A stretch of DNA of 64,000 nucleotides from Berkiella_A sp963976875 (lineage in GTDB: Bacteria > Pseudomonadota > Gammaproteobacteria > Berkiellales > Berkiellaceae), in contig CAXBML010000008.1 of NCBI GenBank assembly GCA_963976875.1, forward strand, positions 1 through 64,000. The letters run 5' to 3'. Both the position numbers and the translations under genes were made by a program. Below, piece after piece: positions 54,252 through 64,000 of the stretch (its first letter is position 1; the number at the start of each line of letters is the position of its first letter). The notes beneath the pieces are model-generated. The model did no database searches, was not told the DNA's origin, and worked only from the letters and a program-made list of their open reading frames with translations.

Positions 54252-55448
54252 TTATGCTGAAGATTTGAGTACTGAAACTTGTTTTAATGCATTTTGTGCT
54301 ATTTCATTTGGTAATAATTGAATAGATTGTTTTAAATCTCCCTCTGCTTTTGAATACTGCCCAAGTTTTTTATAAACAATTCCGCGACTGAGATAGTATT
54401 CAAAGTATTGCTTATCTAATTTAATGGCTTGATTATAAGCACTGATTGCGGGTTTATAAAATTGTTGCTTTGCTAATATATCGCCTTGTAAACCATAAAA
54501 TAATGCTTCTTTCGGTAGGGCCGCTATGGACTGTGTTACTAGCTTCTGTGCAGCGTGAAGGTCATTATTTTGAAAAGCTTTATTAGCTTGGTCATATTGT
54601 GCATAAGCTGTTTGTTGGGACTTTAATCGCGCTATTTTAGCCTGATAGTTATCATATCCCATGATCAAATCAGTTTGATTAAATGTTTTTGCAAATTCAA
54701 GATTGGCATTCGCACGCTCCTGAGAGGGCGGATGACTTTCAAACAGACCTTGTAGCCAATTGGAATTTTTGCCATTTTTGAGTTTGACAAAGGTTTGCTG
54801 CAAAGCCACTGCTGCTTTAGGGTCATAGCCTGCTCGAACCATATACATCATACCGTAGTGATCTGCTTCTTTTTCTGCATCACGGCCATATTTCAATGAC
54901 ATCATGCCAAGGGTTGCACTAGCGCCTAACATAGAAAGGTCAGACACATTTTTGTTATCTGACTTTATAGACAGCACTGCAGCTAAAGTACCAAGGCCCG
55001 CCGCCATAACTGTTTGGCGCTCCATGGTTTTTGCACCATGGCGTGCTGTCGCGTGTGTGATTTCATGGCCTAAGACCGCTGCCAGCTCTGCTTCAGAGTT
55101 CAAATGTATTAATAGCCCTCTGTTAATAGCAATTTTACCCCCAGGTAAAGCCCAAGCATTTGGCACTGAGTCGTTTAATATGACAAACTCAAAAGGTAAG
55201 TTGGGTCTGTCACTTGATTTGGCTAGTTTTTGCCCAACTTGATTGATATAGATATTTAATTCTGGGTCTTGGCGATAAATGCCACGATTTAATTGTTGTG
55301 CTTGAGGATAATGTGATTCCCCTAAGGCGATTTCTTTGCTTTCGCTCAAAAAATTGAGTTCAGATTGATTTGTAACGGGGTTTTTTGCACAAGCTGTTAA
55401 CAAACATGCTAGTAAAAGCCCTAACGAATGCGATAAAATTTTGTTCAA
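54252..55448 (-). CDS. M48-family metalloprotease lipoprotein with TPR repeats (BepA-like)
   Basis: A periplasmic zinc protease of the Loi/BepA (YfgC) group, which guards outer-membrane assembly. The zinc motif HEITH starts at His128; EKEADHYGM holds the third ligand. TPR-like repeats fill the C-terminal third (ALFYGLQGDILAKQQFY, FEYYLSRGIVYKKLGQY). The signal has a lipobox-like ending LLTAC, so it is probably lipid-anchored. No ATG is near the start; I take TTG at 55446-55448, giving NKILSHSLGLLLACLLTAC. Another TTG at 55490 is possible. Confidence 0.85.
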   Translation of the reverse strand: MNKILSHSLGLLLACLLTACAKNPVTNQSELNFLSESKEIALGESHYPQAQQLNRGIYRQDPELNIYINQVGQKLAKSSDRPNLPFEFVILNDSVPNAWALPGGKIAINRGLLIHLNSEAELAAVLGHEITHATARHGAKTMERQTVMAAGLGTLAAVLSIKSDNKNVSDLSMLGASATLGMMSLKYGRDAEKEADHYGMMYMVRAGYDPKAAVALQQTFVKLKNGKNSNWLQGLFESHPPSQERANANLEFAKTFNQTDLIMGYDNYQAKIARLKSQQTAYAQYDQANKAFQNNDLHAAQKLVTQSIAALPKEALFYGLQGDILAKQQFYKPAISAYNQAIKLDKQYFEYYLSRGIVYKKLGQYSKAEGDLKQSIQLLPNEIAQNALKQVSVLKSSA

Positions 55449-55688
55449 TTGTAATGCACCACAATAAGGTAAGTACTTGCAGGATAACAAAAAGTTATTC
55501 GATTGGCTATTCGAGATTATATTTTGGTGTTAAAATACCGTAAATTTTGCAGTGCATAAAGTTTAGATGTGCGCTTAAATGCATTCAGTTTGCTATCTTT
55601 ATTATAGAAACAATTTTCCTTAATGAACTAAGAAAGACAACCTTTAGACTGGCTCAACCCTGGTTAAAATGGCAGAGGACAAAAAGAC

Positions 55689-58600
55689 ATGACCCGACAA
55701 CAAGATGAAACCCGAGATCAACTGATTCAAAAAGTTGTCAAGTTGGTTCATAAGAAGTTGCCCAAAGAAGAGGCTGATTTACTTTCCAAGTTTATTAGTA
55801 TGTATGCTAAAACAGCAGCCCCTGAAGATTTAATTGATCGAAGTGTCATTGATGTTTATGGCGCTTTTTTATCTCATTGGCAATTTATCAACCACGTAGA
55901 AAAAAACAAATATGGGATCCGAGTTTATAATCCTAATTTTGAGCAGCACGGTTGGCAGTCAACGCATACAGTCATAGAAATAATTCATCCCGATATGCCC
56001 TTTATTTTAGAGTCGGTTCGGATGGTGTTGAATCGCAGCGCTTTAAATATACACTTAATGTTGCACTTAGGTGATGTTCAGTTTATAAGAGACGACAATG
56101 GACATGTTGCGCAAATTCATACTAATCACAAAAAAATTAAAAACGTTAGCACTGAAACTCCGATATTTATTGAGATTGATCGACAAAATAACCCAAACAT
56201 TTTAGAAGAACTTAAGAGTGTTTTAGAAGACGTGATGGTTGAGATTCGTGCGGCCGTGACGGATTGGCAGCCATTGAAAAAAACACTTAGGAATACAATT
56301 AAACGTTTAGAAAATGATAAAAATATCAGCCAAAAAAAATATGGTTCTGATATTATTGAGTTTTTAGAGTGGATTAATAATGAGCATTTTACATTTTTAG
56401 GTTTTAGTCGGAGATCTTTAATCAAAGATCAGAATAGAACGCATTGGAAAGTCAGCAAAAAAGATAATTTAGGTATTCTCAAATATTACGATGATAATTA
56501 TTTTGAAGATTTTGAAAGTTTACCTAAGAGAGCGCAAGAGTTTTATTTTTCGCCTTATCCATTAATCGTGGGTAAAACGATGCGGCGCTCGAATGTTCAT
56601 AGACCTGCCCACACAGACTTTATATCTTTAAAGGTATTTGATGATAATGGAAATGTTATTGGTGAAGAGCGCTTTGTCGGTTTATATACTGCAGCTGCTT
56701 ATAACCTAAGCCCTCAAAATATACCATTATTAACAACGAAGATAGAGAAAATTCTTGAAAAAAATGAGTTGTCAGCTAGCAGTTATGATGGCAAGGCTTT
56801 AGTGAACATTTTGGAAAACTTTCCTAGAGATGATTTGTTTCAAGCGCCTGTGAATGATTTATATAAAATTTCACTTGGGATATTACGCCTACAAGAGCGA
56901 CAACGCATTCGTTTGTTTGTGCGCAAAGATGATTTTGGACGTTATTATTCTTGCCTGGTTTTTGTTCCTCGGGACAAGTTCAATTCAAAATTGCGAGAAA
57001 AAATTGCAGATGTATTGATGACACAACTAGGTGGCTATAGTATTGATTTTAACACGAAGTTTTCAGAGTCAGTTTTGGCGCGTATACATTTTATCGTGCG
57101 ATATCATGAAGACTCTGAGAAACAATACGATCTAGCCGAATTACAGAATACATTGGTCAGCATTGGTCGAACTTGGGCCGATCACTTAAATGAAGCTTTA
57201 GTCGAACACTATGGGGAAGAGCAAGGTATTAAGCTTTGTCAAAAATATGGCAATGCTTTTCAAGTCGGCTATAGAGATGCATTTATTGCGCGTACAGCGG
57301 TATTCGATATTCAAAAAATGGAAATCTTGAGTGTGGAAAACCCATTAGAAATGAGTTTTTATCGCTCTTTAGAAGATCCAGAAGGTACAATACGGTTTAA
57401 GATATTCCATATGGGGTCGGCTGTACCATTGTCTGATGTTATTCCAATGCTGGAATGCATGGGGGTTCGAGTCTTGAGTGAAAGACCCCATGAAGTAAAA
57501 GTCAGTGACGGATATAGTATTTGGATTAATGATTTTGCCATGGTGCATGGTAAAGGCCATGATTTAAATGTAGAAGAATTAAAAGATGTCTTTCAAGATA
57601 CTTTTTATAATTTATGGTTGGGGCATGCTGAAACGGATGGCTTCAATCATTTAGTGCTCCAAGCAGGATTGACTTGGCGTGAAGTGATGATGCTGCGAGC
57701 GTATGCCAAATATATGTGGCAAATTGGTTTTACCTTTTCACAAGCCTACATTGAAGAAGTCTTAGTCGATAGATATGAGATTACGAAAGAGATTGTAAAA
57801 TTATTTTTGGCAAGGTTTGACTTAACAGTTGCACATGAAAATCGCAATACCCTAATTAACGAACTTCGCAAGAAATTAAAAGATGATTTAGAAGCAGTTA
57901 ATAATATTGATGAAGATCGTATTTTGCGAAAGTATATCGATGTTATTATGGCGACTCTCAGAACAAACTTTTTCCAGTTAAACTCCGATGGAAACCCAAA
58001 GTCGTATTTATCTATTAAGTTTGATTCAGGGGCTATTCCTGAAATCCCCCTACCGAAACCCATGTTTGAAGTCTTTGTTTATTCTCCCAAAATGGAAGGC
58101 GTACATTTACGCGGCGCTAAAGTTGCCCGAGGCGGATTGCGATGGTCAGATAGACGTGAAGATTTTAGAACCGAAGTCTTAGGCCTGATGAAAGCACAAC
58201 AAGTTAAAAATGCAGTGATTGTGCCTTTAGGCGCAAAAGGGGGCTTCGTCAGTAAATGTCTACCGAGCGATTGTACACGAGAGGCTATATTAGCGGAAGG
58301 CATCAGCTGTTATAAGATATTTATTTCAGCCTTATTAGATATTACAGATAATTTAGTCGACGGCGAGGTTGTACCACCACAAAATGTTATACGCTATGAT
58401 GCAGACGATACTTATTTAGTGGTCGCTGCGGATAAAGGGACAGCCACTTTTTCAGATATCGCCAATGGTATTTCACAAGAATATGGTTTTTGGTTGGATG
58501 ATGCATTTGCTTCTGGTGGGTCCACTGGCTACGATCATAAAAAAATGGGTATTACAGCGAGGGGCGCTTGGGAATCAGTCAAACAACATTTTAGAGAGCT

Positions 58601-60581
58601 AGGCGTAGACACGCAAAAATCTGATTTTAGTGTTATCGGTATTGGGGATATGGCAGGGGATGTTTTTGGAAATGGCATGCTGTTGTCAAAACATATCAAG
58701 CTATTAGGTGCATTCAACCATATGCATATCTTTTTGGATCCCAATCCCGACTCCGCTGCCAGTTATAAAGAGCGTTTACGCTTATTCCAATTGCCGCGTT
58801 CAAGCTGGGAAGATTATAACCAAAAGTTGATATCTAAAGGCGGGGGGATTTTTTCCCGTTCTAGTAAATACATTCCACTATCCCCTGAAGTTAGAGCTGT
58901 ACTCGGCATACATAAAGAAAAAATTGTGCCTAATGAATTAATCCGAGCCATGCTGAAGGCTCAGGTTGATTTATTATGGAATGGTGGTATTGGGACTTAT
59001 GTTAAGGCTTCATCAGAACATAATTCTGAAGTGGGCGACAGAGCCAATGATGGCTTACGTGTGAATGGCGATGAATTAAAATGTAAAGTTGTGGGCGAAG
59101 GTGGAAACCTTGGGTTCACCCAATTAGGGCGTGTCGAGTTTGCGTTAAATAGTGGGAAAATCAATACTGATGCAATTGATAATTCAGCTGGGGTCGACTG
59201 CTCAGATCATGAAGTAAATATCAAAATATTACTCAATGGTATTATTGCGCAAGGCGACATGACAGGGAAGCAGCGCAATGCTTTATTAGTTGAAATGACA
59301 GAAGAAGTCGCAGAATTAGTTTTAGATAATAATCGACTTCAGATTGAAGTATTATCTGTAGCTGAGTTTGGGGCAAAAAAGAACGTCCAAATGCATTGTC
59401 GTTTGATGGATTACTTAGAAACAAATGCAAACTTAGATAGAAATATTGAATGTTTGCCAAGCAATGAATCTTTGATAATGCGCCATCAGAATGTCGGCTT
59501 TGGTTTAACAAGACCAGAATTGTCTGTATTACTTGCCTATACTAAAACATTATTAAAAAGTGAGCTTTTGGCCTCAGATGTACCAGAAGACGAGTATATT
59601 GCTGAAGATATGGTGACGGCATTTCCTGATGTTTTAAAAACCCAATTTCGCAAGAGCCTATTTGAGCATCGTTTGAAACGAGAACTAATAGCAATGCAAG
59701 TGTCAAACACTATTTTGAATGACATGGGATTAGGCTTTCTGCACCGTTTGCAAGATGAAACTGGTGCGTCTGTACCGGATATTGTCCGATGTTACATTAT
59801 TTCTAGAGAAGTGTTTAGAGCGGAGCCCTTTAGAGACGCGGTTGATTCTCTGGACTTATTAGTGCCCAGTGAAATTCAAACGCGTATGTTGCATGATTTG
59901 AATCGCTTAGTGCGTCGTGGAACGCGTTGGTTTTTGCGGCATAGAGTAGGTGAGATTAGCGTTAAAGCTTTGGTTGAGCAGTTCAGAAGTAAAGTAAAAA
60001 TAGTACGTGAGTGTATAAAGAACACTTCATATGGTGAAGGCAATGACTATATTCAAGAATATACCGATGAGCTAATCAGCAAAGAAGTGCCTGAAGCCGT
60101 GGCAACAAAAGCAGCGCAAATGAGCGCTATGTTTTCTGCTTTGGATATTGTAGATGCTTCTATGCTCTACAAGTTACCCGTAGAATCAGTAATCTCGACT
60201 TATTATGCAATAGGGGGGCGCTTAGAGCTAGAATGGTTCAGAGAGCAAGTCAAACGTCATGCTGTAGCGAATCATTGGGATGCGTTAGCGCGGGCCGCTA
60301 TTCGTGATGACTTGGACAGACAGCAACGTATTATAACCGTTGCGATTATGTTGATGCCTAGTGATATTGATGAGGTAGAAGCCAAAATTGATGCTTGGCT
60401 TACGCACCATAAGATCTTTGTTGAAAGATGGCGTCATATGATTTCTGACTTGAAAGCATTGACAATGAAAGACTTCACGATGTTCTCTGTTGCGCTTAGA
60501 GAGCTTATGGAGTTGGCTCATATCAGCACATTAGAGTTTCAGCAACATAGTTCAAATACAAAGGAAGATGATGTCGCTTAA
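55689..60581 (+). CDS. gdhB: NAD-specific glutamate dehydrogenase, large (180-kDa) type
   Basis: A 1630-aa enzyme of the L-GDH180 class, which oxidatively deaminates glutamate to 2-oxoglutarate and ammonia. A long N-terminal ACT/PAS-like regulatory part is followed by the catalytic dehydrogenase core, with KVARGGLRWSDRREDFRTEV, the Lys-containing VIVPLGAKGGFVSK and the nucleotide-binding FSVIGIGDMAGDVFGNGM. The length is right for the class. It feeds carbon from proline and other amino acids into the TCA cycle. AGAGGA precedes the ATG. pyrD overlaps its end. Confidence 0.95.
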   Translation: MTRQQDETRDQLIQKVVKLVHKKLPKEEADLLSKFISMYAKTAAPEDLIDRSVIDVYGAFLSHWQFINHVEKNKYGIRVYNPNFEQHGWQSTHTVIEIIHPDMPFILESVRMVLNRSALNIHLMLHLGDVQFIRDDNGHVAQIHTNHKKIKNVSTETPIFIEIDRQNNPNILEELKSVLEDVMVEIRAAVTDWQPLKKTLRNTIKRLENDKNISQKKYGSDIIEFLEWINNEHFTFLGFSRRSLIKDQNRTHWKVSKKDNLGILKYYDDNYFEDFESLPKRAQEFYFSPYPLIVGKTMRRSNVHRPAHTDFISLKVFDDNGNVIGEERFVGLYTAAAYNLSPQNIPLLTTKIEKILEKNELSASSYDGKALVNILENFPRDDLFQAPVNDLYKISLGILRLQERQRIRLFVRKDDFGRYYSCLVFVPRDKFNSKLREKIADVLMTQLGGYSIDFNTKFSESVLARIHFIVRYHEDSEKQYDLAELQNTLVSIGRTWADHLNEALVEHYGEEQGIKLCQKYGNAFQVGYRDAFIARTAVFDIQKMEILSVENPLEMSFYRSLEDPEGTIRFKIFHMGSAVPLSDVIPMLECMGVRVLSERPHEVKVSDGYSIWINDFAMVHGKGHDLNVEELKDVFQDTFYNLWLGHAETDGFNHLVLQAGLTWREVMMLRAYAKYMWQIGFTFSQAYIEEVLVDRYEITKEIVKLFLARFDLTVAHENRNTLINELRKKLKDDLEAVNNIDEDRILRKYIDVIMATLRTNFFQLNSDGNPKSYLSIKFDSGAIPEIPLPKPMFEVFVYSPKMEGVHLRGAKVARGGLRWSDRREDFRTEVLGLMKAQQVKNAVIVPLGAKGGFVSKCLPSDCTREAILAEGISCYKIFISALLDITDNLVDGEVVPPQNVIRYDADDTYLVVAADKGTATFSDIANGISQEYGFWLDDAFASGGSTGYDHKKMGITARGAWESVKQHFRELGVDTQKSDFSVIGIGDMAGDVFGNGMLLSKHIKLLGAFNHMHIFLDPNPDSAASYKERLRLFQLPRSSWEDYNQKLISKGGGIFSRSSKYIPLSPEVRAVLGIHKEKIVPNELIRAMLKAQVDLLWNGGIGTYVKASSEHNSEVGDRANDGLRVNGDELKCKVVGEGGNLGFTQLGRVEFALNSGKINTDAIDNSAGVDCSDHEVNIKILLNGIIAQGDMTGKQRNALLVEMTEEVAELVLDNNRLQIEVLSVAEFGAKKNVQMHCRLMDYLETNANLDRNIECLPSNESLIMRHQNVGFGLTRPELSVLLAYTKTLLKSELLASDVPEDEYIAEDMVTAFPDVLKTQFRKSLFEHRLKRELIAMQVSNTILNDMGLGFLHRLQDETGASVPDIVRCYIISREVFRAEPFRDAVDSLDLLVPSEIQTRMLHDLNRLVRRGTRWFLRHRVGEISVKALVEQFRSKVKIVRECIKNTSYGEGNDYIQEYTDELISKEVPEAVATKAAQMSAMFSALDIVDASMLYKLPVESVISTYYAIGGRLELEWFREQVKRHAVANHWDALARAAIRDDLDRQQRIITVAIMLMPSDIDEVEAKIDAWLTHHKIFVERWRHMISDLKALTMKDFTMFSVALRELMELAHISTLEFQQHSSNTKEDDVA

Positions 60582-61590
60582 CCTTTACCGTCTGCTCAGG
60601 CCGCTATTTTTTTTGTTAGAGCCTGAGCAGGCCCATGCCTTGACCTTTGAAACTCTAAAGTGGCGGCAAAGATTACCTTTACCCCATCCCAAGCCAGTTG
60701 CCAGCCTATCTAAAAACTGTATGGGGCTAAATTTTATTAACCCGATTGGATTAGCCGCTGGCCTGGATAAAAATGCTGAGCTTATTCCTATCTGGGAAAA
60801 ACTGGGCTTTGGTTTTGTTGAAGTCGGGACGGTTACCCCTAAGCCACAGCCAGGAAACTCACGACCTAGAATGTTTAGACTACAATCCGATAGCGCGATT
60901 ATTAATAGGCTAGGGTTTAATAACCTCGGTGTTGATGCTATGGTAAATAATATTAAAAAATATCCTCGGAAAGCAATACTGGGTATTAATCTGGGTAAAA
61001 ATAAAGATACCCCATTGGCCCAGGCAGATGAGGACTATCTACATTGTTTTCATAAAGTGGCCTCTCTTGCAGACTACATAACGATTAATTTATCTTCTCC
61101 CAATACGCCTGGCTTAAGAGCGTTACAACAAAAGCGTTATTTGAGTCAGCTGTTAGATAAGTTAAAAGAGGCACAAGTAAAATATCAAACCGCTGACAAG
61201 CCATTGCCCATTTGCATCAAAATTGCACCCGATCTCAATGAGTCAGAATTAATGGATATAGTAGAGTCTCTACTTGAGTATAAAATCGAGGGATTGATTA
61301 CGACGAATACGACGATAGAGCGGCCTATAAGTCTAAAAAGTCCCGAGAAAAAAGAACAAGGCGGTTTAAGTGGTGCACCATTATTTAACCTATCTAACAA
61401 AATCTTACAACAATGTAAAAATTTAGCAGGCAATAATCTAACCATTATCGGGGTTGGGGGCATTGCTTCAGGTTTACAGGCACAGCAAAAATTCAAATGT
61501 GGCGCTGATTTGGTGCAAGTTTATTCAGGATTAATTTATCAAGGACCAAAATTAGTTTCTGATGTTACAAATACGTTGAGTCAATCTTAA
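60571..61590 (+). CDS. pyrD: Dihydroorotate dehydrogenase (quinone), class 2
   Basis: Oxidises dihydroorotate to orotate in pyrimidine synthesis, passing electrons to the quinone pool. 339 aa with the N-terminal membrane-associating helix (LYRLLRPLFFLLEPEQAHAL), GLAAGLDKNAELI and the catalytic Ser in NLSSPNTPGL (Ser175/176). The end has the FMN phosphate-binding GVGGIASG. The ATG at 60571 lies 5 nt after AAGGA and overlaps the gdh stop by 11 nt; ATG 60568 is too close to the site. Confidence 0.96.
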   Translation: MSLNLYRLLRPLFFLLEPEQAHALTFETLKWRQRLPLPHPKPVASLSKNCMGLNFINPIGLAAGLDKNAELIPIWEKLGFGFVEVGTVTPKPQPGNSRPRMFRLQSDSAIINRLGFNNLGVDAMVNNIKKYPRKAILGINLGKNKDTPLAQADEDYLHCFHKVASLADYITINLSSPNTPGLRALQQKRYLSQLLDKLKEAQVKYQTADKPLPICIKIAPDLNESELMDIVESLLEYKIEGLITTNTTIERPISLKSPEKKEQGGLSGAPLFNLSNKILQQCKNLAGNNLTIIGVGGIASGLQAQQKFKCGADLVQVYSGLIYQGPKLVSDVTNTLSQS

Positions 61591-61627
61591 CTTTAACTTA
61601 TACAATATAAATATAAAGAAGTGCATT

Positions 61628-62545
61628 GTGATTAACAAAAGATTTTTATGTTATGTTTTGAGTCTTTGCCTGGTAATAAGTTTTATTTCATCTTGTGGTC
61701 ATCAACCTGTTCACATCTATACCCAATCTTTGCCCCCAATACCAAAACCGCTCAAAGAGATAAATATTGCTTTAGCCCTAGGGGGCGGAGGTGCTCGAGG
61801 TATCGCACATGCTGGGGTCTTAAGTGTATTTGAAGAAAACCATATCCCCATTGATTTAATTGTAGGCACCAGTGCTGGGAGTATTGTTGGCGCTCTTTAT
61901 GCAGACAATCCCAATAGCCAAATGTTAAAAGAAAAACTGTTAAAATTAAATAAATGGTCTTTTTTAGACTTTAATATAAAAAGCGGCGTGAAAATGCTTT
62001 GGAAAGTCAGTGGCATGATAGAGGGGCATGCTCTTAGGCGGTATTTAAAAAATACCCTGCAATTTCACGATTTTAGTATGTTATCGATACCTTTAGCCGT
62101 CGTGACAACCGATATTGAGTTAGGACGTCCTTACACTATTCGTTCTGGGGCGATTATTCCCGCGGTACATGCGTCTAGTGCTGTGCCACTTGTGTTTACC
62201 CCTGTGCCACTTTATGGGCGACAACTCGTAGATGGCGGCGTTATGAGCCCGGTTCCCGTCGAAATTGCTAGACAGCTGGGTGCAAAGCACGTTATTGCTG
62301 TAGATATTGGTGACGTGTTAGAACCTATTAAAGTGAAAGGTATGTATCAATTAGCGGATCGTTGTTTATGGTTATCTTATATGGCGCTGAGTAATTGGCA
62401 AAATCATCATGCTGATGTTTTAGTGCAACCAAAATTTCTGAATAGCGGCATGTTTGATGATAGTCAGTTAGAAGTTAATTATGAACTCGGAAGGCAAGCA
62501 GCTTTACAAGCGTTGCCCGAGATTAAAATATTGCTAAATACTTAA
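61628..62545 (+). CDS. Patatin-like phospholipase lipoprotein
   Basis: A 305-aa lipoprotein of the RssA/patatin type. The lipobox ends ISSC (Cys23). The catalytic dyad is Ser82 in GTSAGS and Asp202 in DGG. The oxyanion loop GGGGARG lies near residue 52. It is probably periplasmic-facing or outer-membrane anchored and hydrolyses lipids. The start is GTG. Patatin-like enzymes can be virulence factors in Legionella (VipD-type), but those lack a lipobox; that role here is not supported. Confidence 0.85.
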   Translation: MINKRFLCYVLSLCLVISFISSCGHQPVHIYTQSLPPIPKPLKEINIALALGGGGARGIAHAGVLSVFEENHIPIDLIVGTSAGSIVGALYADNPNSQMLKEKLLKLNKWSFLDFNIKSGVKMLWKVSGMIEGHALRRYLKNTLQFHDFSMLSIPLAVVTTDIELGRPYTIRSGAIIPAVHASSAVPLVFTPVPLYGRQLVDGGVMSPVPVEIARQLGAKHVIAVDIGDVLEPIKVKGMYQLADRCLWLSYMALSNWQNHHADVLVQPKFLNSGMFDDSQLEVNYELGRQAALQALPEIKILLNT

Positions 62546-62940
62546 CAGTTTATATTATTTATTCTTACGAATCCTTTGAGCTTTTGGGGGGTGCGTTTTG
62601 CTGCTTGTTTCAGTAAAGTGAACTCTAATTTCATTAAAATATGCAAAATTACCTGATCTAGATAAACAGGCTTGGGGCCTGAGCGCTTCTTCTTTATTGT
62701 AGGATCACGGTTTAATATTCTGGAGGTATATTTTCTGTTGTAATTACAAACCACACTAACTTCATTCAGTATTTTTTTATCTACTCAACTCGCCGCTCGG
62801 CAACTGATTAAAATAGCAATTAAGTACGATTTCCTTTCAATAAACCCCATATTTCACCTCCTGGGTACTTTAAATATGAGGGAACGATCGTTTATTTTCC
62901 TCCTTGGGTTACCTTTAATCTGAGCCAATTCGGCCAAATC
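62546..62940 (-). mobile_element. Decayed integrase-type transposase remnant, copy 2
   Basis: The minus strand still shows CNYNRKYTSRILN, then KKKRSGPKPVYLDQVILHIL, the N-terminal helix-turn-helix part of integrase-type transposases (TGYxRKYAIRLL...GRPxxY pattern). The frame stops near the patatin gene and has no catalytic domain. Upstream (62755-62925) the non-coding part aligns with the remnant at about 6570-6790 (shared words TGTTGTAATTACAA, AAAATAGCAATTAA, TTTATTTTCC). Nothing else is seen between 62940 and the next gene start. Confidence 0.65.
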
Positions 62941-63034
62941 GAGCAAATTTGATAAAAGGAACTTTTAGATAAATCGATGGTCTTACCTTGAGTACTCATT
63001 AATTTTCACAAAGCATGCTAGATAAGAGGAAAAA

Positions 63035-64000
63035 ATGACACTTTCAACCTGGATAGAACAAATAGACAACTATCAGCAATCCGGAGAAAAAGCTAGAGAT
63101 ATTTCTCATATTAACAATCTCATTGCGCCAGATAGTCCAGGCCGAAAAGAATTACATAAAAACACCCATGATGGCAACAAAAATGCCCGCGAAAAATTTC
63201 TGACTTATTTACACAATGAAATTTTAAATAATAAAGATAACAATGCCACTAACCCTAAACCAATCGATATACGCGAACTACTTGGCGATACTGGGTTAGA
63301 GTTATATCAGGCCGCACTGAATGAAGAATCAAGAAGTAAAAATTTTAGAGATGCTGTTTTTGTTAATTCCACCAACCATTACGATGGAATAAAATGGAGT
63401 AAAAAATTGGTGCTATGGGTTGGCGGCCCATCTGCTGCGGGGAAAAGTTTTGGTGCAGAAGCCATTATAGACAAAGTGGAGCATCAAATCCCAAAGGATA
63501 TGTCTACAGCAAAACAGAAGAAAGATGAGCATGGCAAGACTATCATGAGTGAATCTGGTGTTGCTGAAATGGAATATGATGAATCTGGGAATGATGTTGT
63601 TTCTATTGATGGTGGCATTGAACGAGAAATCTTTCAAATGAGGCAAATGTTATTACAAGTAGCACTAGTGAAGGGGTACACAGGCGTTGATAAATTAGAT
63701 GCGGGTGATAGGAAGTTTGGCATTAAGGAAATTGTTCAAAAAGCCACCGAAAAAACGGATGATTTAAGTATGGTTCTTCCAAATACCTTTGTTAAGGCAT
63801 ATGCCATAAGTGATACTATAGGTAGTGATACGGCATCAAGATTTAGTGGTACTTCCGCAAAAATGAAAAGTTTTGAAAGGGATAATAATGTTGCCCAGTT
63901 TTTTAGTATCGTTGAAGGCGAACCTGGTAAAGAGCAGCAGTTTCGAGATACAGTTTATCACTCTGGTACAACTAGGGCATGGTACAAAGGAGAAAAACCA
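63035..64000 (+). CDS. P-loop protein, partial (possible zeta-toxin-like kinase)
   Basis: An open frame of 322 codons that runs off the right edge. AGAGGA precedes the ATG. Walker A is GGPSAAGKS at 130-138 (Lys137). Before it lies a helical, charged region; after it SIDGGIEREIFQMRQMLLQ resembles the acidic helix next to the P-loop in zeta-toxin-like kinases, but the match is loose. No signal peptide. It lies beside an IS remnant, like the Fic and ankyrin genes. Function is unknown, and the 3' end is missing. Confidence 0.6.
   Translation, partial: MTLSTWIEQIDNYQQSGEKARDISHINNLIAPDSPGRKELHKNTHDGNKNAREKFLTYLHNEILNNKDNNATNPKPIDIRELLGDTGLELYQAALNEESRSKNFRDAVFVNSTNHYDGIKWSKKLVLWVGGPSAAGKSFGAEAIIDKVEHQIPKDMSTAKQKKDEHGKTIMSESGVAEMEYDESGNDVVSIDGGIEREIFQMRQMLLQVALVKGYTGVDKLDAGDRKFGIKEIVQKATEKTDDLSMVLPNTFVKAYAISDTIGSDTASRFSGTSAKMKSFERDNNVAQFFSIVEGEPGKEQQFRDTVYHSGTTRAWYKGEKP

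Noticed and set aside
1..64000. tRNA, rRNA genes or CRISPR arrays
   Set aside because: No cloverleaf-like stretches with a TTCGAATC-type T-arm and no regularly spaced repeats were seen.

Overview
This AT-rich window comes from a gammaproteobacterium, most likely of the order Legionellales (Legionella, Coxiella or Candidatus Berkiella-like). Four things point there. One gene has a C-terminal domain resembling IcmL/DotI, a component of the Dot/Icm (type IVB) secretion apparatus. There is a Mip-type FKBP isomerase. There are tandem Fic proteins and two ankyrin proteins of the kind host-associated Legionellales carry. The housekeeping genes (180-kDa NAD-glutamate dehydrogenase, PrkA-YeaH-SpoVR, PepN, HemH, PyrD) are of gammaproteobacterial type. 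The genus is an inference. I saw no rRNA, tRNA or CRISPR array.

Layout. 1-5.3 kb: proline uptake and catabolism (putP-putA) plus a small Rieske protein. 5.4-6.4 kb: exported PTP-like phytase. 6.5-10.6 kb: decayed transposase remnant followed by two paralogous Fic genes. 10.6-15.4 kb: two methyltransferases, a small unknown gene and a WD40-like lipoprotein. 15.6-21.2 kb: Kef-type antiporter, L-serine dehydratase, a His-rich ankyrin protein, Mip-like FKBP and an AmpG-like permease. 21.2-23.7 kb: second transposase remnant and a large ankyrin protein with a possible cysteine-protease centre. 23.7-33.2 kb: GGDEF/EAL protein, exported S58/P1 peptidase, methyltransferases, DUF2797 protein, IcmL-like protein and an amino acid symporter. 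33.4-39.7 kb: a double-glycine-leader peptide gene and a CzcCBA-type metal efflux operon. 40-44.7 kb: prkA-yeaH-spoVR stress operon on the minus strand. 45-53.3 kb: pepN, a DUF2835 gene, an unknown 548-aa protein with a HicA-like tail, hemH, and an ATP-grasp plus M14 hydrolase pair. 53.3-62.5 kb: unknown membrane protein, M48 lipoprotein protease, NAD-glutamate dehydrogenase, pyrD and a patatin-like lipoprotein. 62.5-64 kb: third transposase remnant, then a P-loop gene running off the window.

The metabolic genes suggest a bacterium that uses amino acids as carbon and nitrogen sources. Proline goes to glutamate (PutP/PutA), glutamate to 2-oxoglutarate (large GDH) and serine to pyruvate (SdaA), with an alanine/glycine symporter and aminopeptidase N supplying substrates. 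This fits growth inside a protein-rich host cell. Between these blocks lie accessory genes that look like candidate effectors or toxins: the Fic pair, the ankyrin proteins, the HicA-tailed protein and the terminal P-loop protein. Three of these loci sit directly beside eroded insertion-sequence fragments.

The least explained items are: the ankyrin protein with a Cys-His-Asn protease-like core; the orphan IcmL-like protein with extra membrane segments; the isolated double-glycine peptide; the 548-aa protein with the HicA-like tail; the ATP-grasp/M14 pair; and the truncated P-loop gene at the right edge.
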